From positions 434,001 through 498,000 of the forward strand of contig NZ_CANLYD010000002.1 of the NCBI RefSeq assembly GCF_947495315.1: a stretch of 64,000 bases of DNA, read 5' to 3'. The DNA is from an uncultured Aquimarina sp. Its GTDB lineage: Bacteria > Bacteroidota > Bacteroidia > Flavobacteriales > Flavobacteriaceae. Below the pieces are notes generated by a model. It had not been told where the DNA came from. It did no database searches and saw nothing but the letters and a program-made list of their open reading frames with translations. The translations under genes and the position numbers were made by a program. Of the stretch, positions 35,831 through 43,388 are shown piece by piece; position 1 is the stretch's first letter, and every line of letters starts with the position of its first letter.

Positions 35831-37561
35831 ATGATTTTTTTTGTTAACAGATGTGTATCGAGACATTTACTTTATTACATATTTATATCTGTATTTTTTT
35901 TAATAAAGACCTATGGGCAAGAACAGCGAGTAATGACCCCTGATAGTTTGAAAGATAAAACAATTGAAGAATTAATTCAGTTGATAAAAATTGCTACTCC
36001 CAATGAGAGTCTTGTCTATGAAAATGTTCTTATAAACCATCAAAACCTAAACGTTAATCTTGCTCAAATATATTCTGAAATTGGATATCATTTTTATAAG
36101 CAAGAAGAATCTGAACGAAGTATCTCATATCTAAATAAAGCTATTGAGATCGCTAAAAAAAGTGAATTGGATGAAGTTCTTTGCAAGGCTTATTTAAGGC
36201 AAGGAAACTCGTATCTAAAAGATTGGCAAAATCAAAAAGCATTGGATTCTTATCAAAATGTTTTGGAAATTGCACAAGAAAAAGGCGATCTTAAGAATGA
36301 GATTGTTGCTAAATCTAACATAGTGATTGTTCTAAGAAGAATGAATCAATTAGACAAAGCCAGAGAAGATTGTAATAAATTATTGAGTTTTATTGACAAA
36401 ACATCCTTCAAGAATGGTAAAAACCATGTAAATGTGCTTACAATTATAAGCGAAGTATATTTAGATTTAGAAAAACTTGATTCAGTACTGAAATATGCTG
36501 AAATTGGTTTAAAAATAAGTGAATCTTTAGATTATCAGATTGGAATTGCTGATTTGTATATTAAAAAAGGAATAGTATTCTACCAAAGAAAAAACTACGA
36601 TCAAGCATTAGATTTTTTATACAAAGCAGAAGATATTTTAACCAGGCTTGGAATTAGTGGTAGATCCAACCAATCTATCAATGTAAACTATTTTCTAGCA
36701 AGTTATTTTTATGAAGTAAAATCTTATGATAAAGCTATTGGGTATCTAAATGAAACATTAAATGTATTAGAAGAAAATGATTTAAGAAAAAATAGAGTAA
36801 TAGATGCTCATATGCTTCTAGCCAAGAGTTACAAGGAAACAGGTGACATAAAAGCATCTATACGTTGGTTTACTGCACATCAGGAATTACAAGATCAATT
36901 TCAGAAAAACAAAGATGAAACAGTAAGTAAAATATATGATCAGAATACACAAAAATTAGATGATAAAATTAAAAAACTAGAAAGCAAACGAATAAAAGAA
37001 CAAAAGTATAAGAAGTATATTTTAGGTGCTTTTTCGATAGTATTTTTTATAATGGTTATTATCCTGATAGCGTATTTTAGAAAACAAAAAGCTAATAAAA
37101 TAGTATTTAACGATTTGATTAAAAAAATATCTGATTTAGAAACTAAGGACAAGGCAGAATCGACAGAAACAAAAGATGTAGGTAAAGAAATAGTCATTGA
37201 TGATGAAAAAATTAATGAAGTATTGAAAAGATTGAGTAAGATTGAACAACAAGAATATTTTTTAAGCTTAGAGTGTAATCTAAGATCTATTGCAAAAAAA
37301 GTTAGGACAAATGCTACATACCTATCTAAAATAATAAATACGTATAAAGGGAAAAGTTTTAATGATTATATCAATGATTTAAGAATTGATTATGTGCTTA
37401 AAAGATTAAAGAACGATAAAAAATTCAGGTCATTTTCAATTACTTCAATAGCATCAGAAATAGGATATAAAAGCGATAATTCTTTTACAAAACATTTCAA
37501 AGCTAAAACAGGACTTAATCCTTCGTATTATATCAAGAATATAGAAAAATTGAATAATTAA
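35831..37561 (+). CDS. membrane-tethered TPR-AraC transcriptional regulator (second copy)
   Basis: A 576-residue paralogue of the protein at 32869-34593, sharing layout and long matched stretches (KKGIVYY/KKGIVFY, KAKTGLNPSYYIKNIEKL). Signal/anchor ends TYGQ, TPR repeats fill about 50-340, a TM helix is at about 397-418, and the AraC-type HTH pair is at about 465-570. The ATG at 35831 follows a good promoter. It sits between peptide 5 and precursor 6. The pair probably arose by duplication, and each may serve a different peptide set. Confidence 0.88.
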   Translation: MIFFVNRCVSRHLLYYIFISVFFLIKTYGQEQRVMTPDSLKDKTIEELIQLIKIATPNESLVYENVLINHQNLNVNLAQIYSEIGYHFYKQEESERSISYLNKAIEIAKKSELDEVLCKAYLRQGNSYLKDWQNQKALDSYQNVLEIAQEKGDLKNEIVAKSNIVIVLRRMNQLDKAREDCNKLLSFIDKTSFKNGKNHVNVLTIISEVYLDLEKLDSVLKYAEIGLKISESLDYQIGIADLYIKKGIVFYQRKNYDQALDFLYKAEDILTRLGISGRSNQSINVNYFLASYFYEVKSYDKAIGYLNETLNVLEENDLRKNRVIDAHMLLAKSYKETGDIKASIRWFTAHQELQDQFQKNKDETVSKIYDQNTQKLDDKIKKLESKRIKEQKYKKYILGAFSIVFFIMVIILIAYFRKQKANKIVFNDLIKKISDLETKDKAESTETKDVGKEIVIDDEKINEVLKRLSKIEQQEYFLSLECNLRSIAKKVRTNATYLSKIINTYKGKSFNDYINDLRIDYVLKRLKNDKKFRSFSITSIASEIGYKSDNSFTKHFKAKTGLNPSYYIKNIEKLNN

Positions 37562-37591
37562 GCTTTACATGTTTAACATCAGTAAAAAAAT

Positions 37592-37615
37592 ACCTCATTT
37601 TGAACAAAATGAGGT
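37592..37615 (+). terminator. terminator after second TPR-AraC gene
   Basis: A 10-bp perfect stem, ACCTCATTTT with AAAATGAGGT and a 4-nt loop, 30 nt after the stop. Confidence 0.75.
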
Positions 37616-37722
37616 TTGCTAATTATGATTTAACCTCTATTAAAAGTATATTTCTTGTATCTAACTTTTTATTTATTAGTACCCTTTTTTAGGAGAATGA
37701 ATAAAGCACAAAATGTACACTC

Positions 37723-37881
37723 ATGAAGAATAAACAAAGAAACACAATTACACTAAAAAAGCTTACTATAGCTAGGATCAACCTAGATGCTATGAGAAAA
37801 GTAAAAGGAGGAGACTGTCTGCCTACAGAACACGAAGGTAATTCACATGTGGTTTGTCAACCAACTCAACATCGTTTTTAG
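37723..37881 (+). CDS. class I lanthipeptide-type precursor 6 (leader family B)
   Basis: A 52-residue peptide. The leader (1-30) contains LKKLTIARINLDAM and ends KVKGG, as in precursor 2. The 22-residue core (DCLPTEHEGNSHVVCQPTQH plus RF) has two Cys, two Thr and one Ser, so two rings are possible. The conserved element is absent. A 19-bp hairpin follows 15 nt after the stop. Confidence 0.83.
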   Translation: MKNKQRNTITLKKLTIARINLDAMRKVKGGDCLPTEHEGNSHVVCQPTQHRF

Positions 37882-37896
37882 GATCATTGTACAAAT

Positions 37897-37946
37897 AATA
37901 AGGCATAAAAAAAGCTTCAATAATGAGGCTTTTTTTATGCCTTATT
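37897..37946 (+). terminator. 19-bp perfect hairpin terminator after precursor 6
   Basis: AATAAGGCATAAAAAAAGC pairs perfectly with the segment at 37928-37946 around a 12-nt loop. The stem itself contains the A and T tracts, so it may terminate in both directions. Confidence 0.8.
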
Positions 37947-38068
37947 TTGTTTAAAATACGTATGTTAAATTTTATATCACCCTATTTTGTCAATAGTTTT
38001 AGAGAAGAGAAATTCTTGATTAGAATTAAAAAACAACAAGTATTAAGTTAAAACTAATTCTAAAAAAA

Positions 38069-38108
38069 GGGAAAGCCGAAAACCTTAAACAGAGTAGGTA
38101 ATTTTAAA
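38069..38108 (+). promoter_or_regulatory. conserved pre-precursor element, copy 4
   Basis: GGGAAAGCCGAAAACCTTAA at 38069, AGAGTAGGT at 38091 and ATTTTAAAA. The ATG of precursor 7 is 53 nt after GGAAAGCC, slightly further than in the other copies. ACCT/AGGT can pair. Confidence 0.7.
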
Positions 38109-38122
38109 ATACTATAAGTATC

Positions 38123-38275
38123 ATGAAAAAATCATTGAAAAAATTGGAGCTTAAAAAACAAACAATTAGTGACTTAAATCTAAACAAGATCAAAGGTGGT
38201 ATTGATCCAACGCACTGTTGTCCTACATTAGATGCTCTTAATAGTTGTCCTCCTCAAGGAATGCAATGTTTCTAA
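38123..38275 (+). CDS. class I lanthipeptide-type precursor 7 (leader family A)
   Basis: A 50-residue peptide, the one nearest LanC. The leader contains LELKKQTISDLNLNKIKGG, as in precursors 1 and 4. The 24-residue core (IDPTHCCPTLDALNSCPPQG then MQCF) has four Cys and three Ser/Thr, so up to three thioether rings plus a free Cys are possible. A terminator at 38370-38394 separates it from LanC, so precursor and enzymes are not a simple operon. Confidence 0.87.
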   Translation: MKKSLKKLELKKQTISDLNLNKIKGGIDPTHCCPTLDALNSCPPQGMQCF

Positions 38276-38369
38276 AAAAAACTAAAGAGCGTATGCTGTG
38301 AAATGCTTTTTTAAAATAATCTCATAGTATATAATGTTAATACAAGTTTTTTTAATACTTTAAACACGA

Positions 38370-38394
38370 AAACTGCCTAGATTTTAGGCAGTTT
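38370..38394 (+). terminator. terminator between precursor 7 and LanC
   Basis: A 10-bp stem, AAACTGCCTA with TAGGCAGTTT and a 5-nt loop, followed by T4 and AT. LanC begins 27 nt later. Confidence 0.8.
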
Positions 38395-38421
38395 TTTTAT
38401 CGCAGTTTTTTAAGAAAAAAA

Positions 38422-39645
38422 ATGAGTAATTTGAAACCTATATTATTAGATAAATTAGAAAAAATTAGCAATATCCTTTCTGAAAATTATAATACTAATG
38501 AACATGTTGGTGTTTTATCGGGGATTTCCGGAATTGCGTTGTTTCAATTTTATTATTCTAAGTTTATTGAAAAAGAATCACACGCGGATATAGGAGTAGA
38601 AATGATATCTTCTGTTATAGAAAAAATTAACGAAGGATATAGCTTTCCTACTTTTTGTACTGGAATAGCAGGAGCAGGTTGGGCTATAGAATTATTGGAT
38701 GAAGAAGGTTTTATCGATGTTGATAGTGATGACTTATTATCTGATTTAGATGATTATTTAAGCCTTGCTACTAAAGAGATGGGAGAGAAAGATAATTTCT
38801 ATGATTTTTTACACGGAGCAATTGGGATTGGTTTTTATTTCTTTAAAAGATATCAAGGGACAAAGTCTACAGCCTTAAAAAATGATTATAAAGTAAAACT
38901 TCTAGAAATTGTTGCCTCTCTTAAAAGATCCTCGATTGAAGAGGATGATATGATAAAATGGGAAAGCAATCTTAATGAAAAAGAAGAACTTAGGGGATAT
39001 AATCTAAGTCTATCTCATGGAATGGCTAGTATCATAAATTTTTTATCCCGTTTAGCAATTTATGATGATTTTTATGATAAAGTAACACCCATATTACATA
39101 AAGCGACCCAATTTATTCTAAGTAATGAAGATAAAGATGTATCTTCTCCTTCAATGTTTCCTAGCTGGGTTTATGATGGTATGGATAAAAAGAGTAATGA
39201 AAGATTGGCTTGGTGTTATGGAGACTTAGGAATTGGTTTAACATTGTGGAAAGCAGGAAAAGTCTTGCGAGATGAAAAAATTATACAAAAAGGAATGAAT
39301 ACGGTTAAAAATTCCTGTAAAAGGAGAGATCTTGAAGAAACTAAGGTAAGAGATAATGGTTTATGCCATGGTACTTTCGGTATGGTTCAGATTTATAATT
39401 ATATGTATAAAGAAACAAAAGAATTAATATTTAAAGAAACAGCTGATTATTGGATGGAACAAGGGCTTAAAATGGATACACATACAGATGGATATGTTGG
39501 ATATAAACAGTGGTATGGAGGAGAAAACGAAAGTTGGAGAAACGAAATGAACTTACTCGAAGGTATTGCAGGAATAGGGCTATGTATCATCTCATATTTG
39601 GCACCATTCGAAACGAAGTGGGATGAATGTTTACTAATTAGTTAA
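38422..39645 (+). CDS. LanC-type lanthipeptide cyclase
   Basis: A 407-residue zinc enzyme of the LanC family. The zinc ligands are present: Cys265 in LAWCYGDLG, and Cys315-His316 in LCHGTFG. The earlier SLSHGMASII and the C-terminal LLEGIAGIGL are further family motifs of the alpha/alpha barrel. It adds Cys thiols to dehydroalanine or dehydrobutyrine to make (methyl)lanthionine rings. It lies 17 nt before the LanB gene. The length is normal for class I LanC. Confidence 0.92.
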   Translation: MSNLKPILLDKLEKISNILSENYNTNEHVGVLSGISGIALFQFYYSKFIEKESHADIGVEMISSVIEKINEGYSFPTFCTGIAGAGWAIELLDEEGFIDVDSDDLLSDLDDYLSLATKEMGEKDNFYDFLHGAIGIGFYFFKRYQGTKSTALKNDYKVKLLEIVASLKRSSIEEDDMIKWESNLNEKEELRGYNLSLSHGMASIINFLSRLAIYDDFYDKVTPILHKATQFILSNEDKDVSSPSMFPSWVYDGMDKKSNERLAWCYGDLGIGLTLWKAGKVLRDEKIIQKGMNTVKNSCKRRDLEETKVRDNGLCHGTFGMVQIYNYMYKETKELIFKETADYWMEQGLKMDTHTDGYVGYKQWYGGENESWRNEMNLLEGIAGIGLCIISYLAPFETKWDECLLIS

Positions 39646-39662
39646 TTCCGAATAGCAATATT

Positions 39663-41897
39663 ATGAGCTATAAAAATTTTCCAAAATACGTTTTACGTAC
39701 TCCTCTATTTTCCTTTTCATTCTATAAAGAGCTAACTCAAAATAAAACGCTAAAAGAAGAAGAGTTAAAACAAATTTGTTCTGATGAAATTATCAAGGAA
39801 GCTATTTTTTTAGCATCACCTTCTTTATATCAGGAGTTTGAAAAATGGTTGAAAGGAGATATCAAAGAAAAGGCAGTATCAGAGCGTATGATGTATTCTG
39901 TATTAAAATACATTAGTAGAATGTCCTCACGCTGCACACCTTTCGGGATTTTTGCTGGAACTGCAGTTGGAAATTTTTCGGATACTACCAGGATTGAGCT
40001 TTTGGATAAATCAAAAAATAATCGTCATACGCGATTGGATATGAATTACTTGGTAGCACTATCTCAGGATATTGTTAAAGATAAAGTGATTAGGGATCAA
40101 CTTCTTTTTTATCCGAATACCAGTGTCTATAAAGCCGGTAAACAACTCAGATATGTAGAGTATACCTATGTAGAAAGTAGAAGAGTACATCATATCGTAG
40201 CGGTAGAAGATTCTGAATATTTACAAAAAGTGCTTTCTGAAGCAAGAAAAGGATCTCAGCTTTGTGATTTAGCAGAATTGTTAGTAGATGATGAGATTAG
40301 TAATGAAGAAGCGTCTGGGTTTATAGATCAACTAGTAGAAAGTCAATTGTTGATTAGTGAGTTAGAACCATCCGTTTCTGGTCCTGAGTTTTTGGATCAA
40401 ATAATACCAGTTCTTAAAAAACTATCAGGCACTGAACGAATCATTTCTGAGCTAGAAAGTGTACAACTAACATTGCATCGAATAGATAAAAATATAGGAA
40501 ACCCAGCAAAGGAATATATTGATCTTAGTGAATCATTAAAGAAATTAGGTACCGGTTTCGAATTGAAGTATATGTTTCAGACAGACATGAACCTTTCTTT
40601 AGAAACAAATACAATTAGTCACGAAACCGTAAGGAAGATAAAGAAAGGATTATCATTACTTAATAAACTTACATTACCACCAAAAGAAACACTTAATTCC
40701 AGATTTAAAGCAGCATTTTATGAGCGATACGAGAGTAGAGAAGTCTCTTTATCAAAAGCACTCGATGTAGAACTTGGAATTGGGTTTTTGCAGGATAAAG
40801 ATTCGGGAGATGTAAGTCAAATAATTGATGATCTTGTACTACCATTCAAACAAGAAAAAATAGCTGCCAGGGATGTTAGATGGTCACCCATACATGCAGT
40901 GCTGAATAAAAGGTTATTAGAATGTATTAAGGAACAGAGGAGTACTTTGGTATTAACAGACAAAGACTTTAATGATTTCGAGGAAAACTGGGAAGATTTA
41001 CCAGATACTATTTCTTCTATGATAGAATTGGCGCAGGTAGATGGTGCCGAAAAAATTATTATGTCTAGTTGTGGAGGTTCAAGCGCCGCAAACCTTTTAG
41101 GACGTTTTTGCCACGGAGATGAAGATTTAGATATCTATACGAAAGAAATAATTGATCTAGAAACAAAGTTAAATCCTGATAAAATTCTTGCAGAAATTGT
41201 GCATTTACCAGAGTCTCGAGTAGGAAATATTTTGATGAGACCTAGCTTTAGAAAGTATGAAATACCATATCTGGCAAAGTCTATTCTGAATGATGAACAT
41301 CAACTTTTATTAGATGACTTAATGATTTCTGCCAGTCCGAACGGAAAGGTAACGTTGAGGTCCAAAAAGTTTAATAAAGAAGTAGTTCCACACTTAACCA
41401 ATGCACATAATTTTTCCAGTAACGCATTACCCATTTATCAGTTTTTAGCCAATATGCAAACTCAAAATCAGAGAGGAGGCATCGCTTTTGATTGGGGACC
41501 ATTTGCAGAAGAGTATGATTTTTTACCAAGAGTAGAATATAAAGATATTATATTTTCTAATGCAATTTGGAATATTACATCATCCGAAATTCAACCTTTA
41601 TTAAAGAATCTGAATGATGAAAATAAATTTTGTAGAGAATTAGAGATCTTTGTAGAAAGTAAAAGTTTACCTCAGTTTGTACTTCTGGTAGATGGAGATA
41701 ATGAATTACTAATTAATTCTAAAAATACTACAGCTGTAAAAATGTTATTGAATACTGTAAAAAAGAGGAGTAGATTTAAGCTTAAAGAATTTTTGCACGT
41801 CAATGAAAGTTTGATAAAAGAAGGAGAAAAAGTATTTACAAATCAAATTGTTATGTCATTTTATAATGAAAAGAAATTAAAAAACTTGCAGAATTAA
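39663..41897 (+). CDS. lantibiotic dehydratase, glutamylation domain (LanB N-terminal part)
   Basis: A 744-residue protein matching the N-terminal (Lant_dehydr_N) domain of LanB: FPKYVLRTPLFSFSFYKEL at the start and RMSSRCTPFGIFAGTAVGNF near residue 85, a conserved family signature. In known systems this domain transfers glutamate from tRNA-Glu to Ser and Thr side chains. The usual C-terminal elimination domain is absent here and is encoded by the next gene, which overlaps by one base. It probably acts as a complex with that protein and LanC on the leader-bearing precursors. Confidence 0.9.
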   Translation: MSYKNFPKYVLRTPLFSFSFYKELTQNKTLKEEELKQICSDEIIKEAIFLASPSLYQEFEKWLKGDIKEKAVSERMMYSVLKYISRMSSRCTPFGIFAGTAVGNFSDTTRIELLDKSKNNRHTRLDMNYLVALSQDIVKDKVIRDQLLFYPNTSVYKAGKQLRYVEYTYVESRRVHHIVAVEDSEYLQKVLSEARKGSQLCDLAELLVDDEISNEEASGFIDQLVESQLLISELEPSVSGPEFLDQIIPVLKKLSGTERIISELESVQLTLHRIDKNIGNPAKEYIDLSESLKKLGTGFELKYMFQTDMNLSLETNTISHETVRKIKKGLSLLNKLTLPPKETLNSRFKAAFYERYESREVSLSKALDVELGIGFLQDKDSGDVSQIIDDLVLPFKQEKIAARDVRWSPIHAVLNKRLLECIKEQRSTLVLTDKDFNDFEENWEDLPDTISSMIELAQVDGAEKIIMSSCGGSSAANLLGRFCHGDEDLDIYTKEIIDLETKLNPDKILAEIVHLPESRVGNILMRPSFRKYEIPYLAKSILNDEHQLLLDDLMISASPNGKVTLRSKKFNKEVVPHLTNAHNFSSNALPIYQFLANMQTQNQRGGIAFDWGPFAEEYDFLPRVEYKDIIFSNAIWNITSSEIQPLLKNLNDENKFCRELEIFVESKSLPQFVLLVDGDNELLINSKNTTAVKMLLNTVKKRSRFKLKEFLHVNESLIKEGEKVFTNQIVMSFYNEKKLKNLQN

Positions 41898-42784
41898 TGA
41901 TGGACGTACAAAGATCTTTTATAGTGGGTAGTGAATGGTTGTATTATAAAATATATACTGGACCAAAAACCTCAGATTTGGTTCTGACAGATATTATTAA
42001 GCCTACTGCGATGCATTTATTAGAAAATAATATCATTGATAAATGGTTTTTCATTCGGTATAACGACCCAAAGCATCATATTAGAGTTAGATTCCATTAT
42101 GAAAATCCTAAGAACGTGGCTGGAGTTATTAATGCCTTATATACTTCACTTAAAGAGTTTTCTGACGAAGACCTAATCTGGAAAATACAACTGGATACAT
42201 ATCAAAGAGAAATAGAACGCTATGGAGTAAAGACTATGAGTGAATCTGAAGAACTATTTTTTCTGGATAGTAAGATGATCGTAGATTTTTTGGATATGAT
42301 TGATGGAGATGAAGGAGAAGAGCTAAGATGGTTATTTGGAGCAAGAGCAATAGATCAAAAACTCCGAGATTTTGGCTATAATGAAGATGAGAAAATGGTT
42401 TTAATGGAACGATTAAAGTTAGGTTTTGGTGCTGAGTTTGGAATGAATAAAGGTCTAAAAAAGCAGATGGATAAGAAGTTCAGGAATGAGCATGATAAGA
42501 TTAAGAGTTTTTTAAATTTTGAAAGAGAAACAGATGCTGATTATGCCCCTATTGTTGATGTTTTAGCAGAAAAGAGTAAGAATAGTGAAGTTTTGGTTAG
42601 AAAGATTCTGTCTGTTGTAAACAAATCTGAATTAGATGATATGATGGGTAGTTATATTCATATGCTTATGAATAGGTTGTTTAGGTCCAAAAACCGCCTA
42701 CACGAAATGGTAATCTATGATCTGCTATATAGAACCTATAAAGTAGCTTGGGGAATTAGAAAGTTTAAAAATAAGGTATCATAA
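41897..42784 (+). CDS. thiopeptide-type (SpaB_C) elimination-domain protein
   Basis: A 295-residue protein of the SpaB C-terminal family (LanB elimination domain): start FIVGSEWLYYKIYTGPKTSD and WFFIRYNDPKHHIRVRF near residue 50. It removes glutamate from glutamylated Ser/Thr to form dehydro residues. It overlaps LanB N by one base. Separate LanB halves are also known in other Bacteroidota loci. No protease or transporter gene follows. Confidence 0.9.
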   Translation: MMDVQRSFIVGSEWLYYKIYTGPKTSDLVLTDIIKPTAMHLLENNIIDKWFFIRYNDPKHHIRVRFHYENPKNVAGVINALYTSLKEFSDEDLIWKIQLDTYQREIERYGVKTMSESEELFFLDSKMIVDFLDMIDGDEGEELRWLFGARAIDQKLRDFGYNEDEKMVLMERLKLGFGAEFGMNKGLKKQMDKKFRNEHDKIKSFLNFERETDADYAPIVDVLAEKSKNSEVLVRKILSVVNKSELDDMMGSYIHMLMNRLFRSKNRLHEMVIYDLLYRTYKVAWGIRKFKNKVS

Positions 42785-42906
42785 ATCTACATCCTATATG
42801 TAGTATAAGGTTAAGGAGTATAGCTTAAGAAAGGTAAAGTTCTTAAGTGCTGATTATATGTATGAAATTTTGGAGCTAAGATAGTTCTCTTAAATGTTCT
42901 TTATAC

Positions 42907-43047
42907 TCATGTATCGCTTTTGCAATATCTTCCTGGTTCAGGCATAGAAATAAAATTACTACAATCTCCTGCATTTTGAAGCGTGCCACCGTTTATCTTT
43001 ATTAAGTCTTCTCTATTTAAGGGTCTTATATTTTTTAAATTTTTCAT
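42907..43047 (-). CDS. GG-leader precursor-like peptide 8 (leftward)
   Basis: A 46-residue peptide on the opposite strand, 122 nt after the elimination-domain gene. The leader (1-21) is MKNLKNIRPLNREDLIKING plus G, a double-glycine leader with the LNREDL helix used by C39-type transporters, not the LanB-type family A or B leader. The 25-residue tail has two Cys (DCS, YCK) and five Ser/Thr. It may be a second type of secreted peptide or a distant lanthipeptide precursor. The reading frame is short, but the leader pattern makes it more than random. Confidence 0.68.
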   Translation of the reverse strand: MKNLKNIRPLNREDLIKINGGTLQNAGDCSNFISMPEPGRYCKSDT

Positions 43048-43388
43048 GATAATGAATTTTAATAAACTGAAAGTTAATAAATTAAACTTAGCTTGTTTAT
43101 CTATTTATATTCAATTTCGAATATTTCTTTCAATTGTATTAATTTTTGATTAATAGTCGAAGTAAAACTAACGGATCCTTTAGTATGTATTATGAGATGC
43201 AACTAATGTAAAAAAACCATCTAAATCATTTTTAGATGGTTTTTTCTACTACTAAATATAGCAATACGTACTTAGTTGAGAGAAATGTTTTTTTTAATTA
43301 TGGCTAATTACAATTTCTTCTAAACTCCCACGGTCTTACGTTGGTTTTAAATTTAATTAGACTTTTAATTCATATTTTACATTACTTT
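43048..43388. other. AT-rich spacer between RiPP and chitin loci
   Basis: This 341-bp stretch contains the terminator hairpin at 43211-43245 and the presumed promoter region of peptide 8. I see no further coding frame with a leader, no copy of the conserved element and no inverted-repeat operator. Confidence 0.5.
43211..43245. terminator. bidirectional terminator between loci
   Basis: A 15-bp perfect stem, AAAAAACCATCTAAA with TTTAGATGGTTTTTT and a 5-nt loop. It follows the leftward GH20 gene and precedes leftward peptide 8. Confidence 0.82.

Noticed and set aside
32427..38108. Conserved element as a known riboswitch (c-di-GMP, cobalamin, SAM or TPP)
   Set aside because: The core motifs of these classes, such as the TPP CUGAGA, are not present and the element is only about 40 nt; kept as an unknown element.
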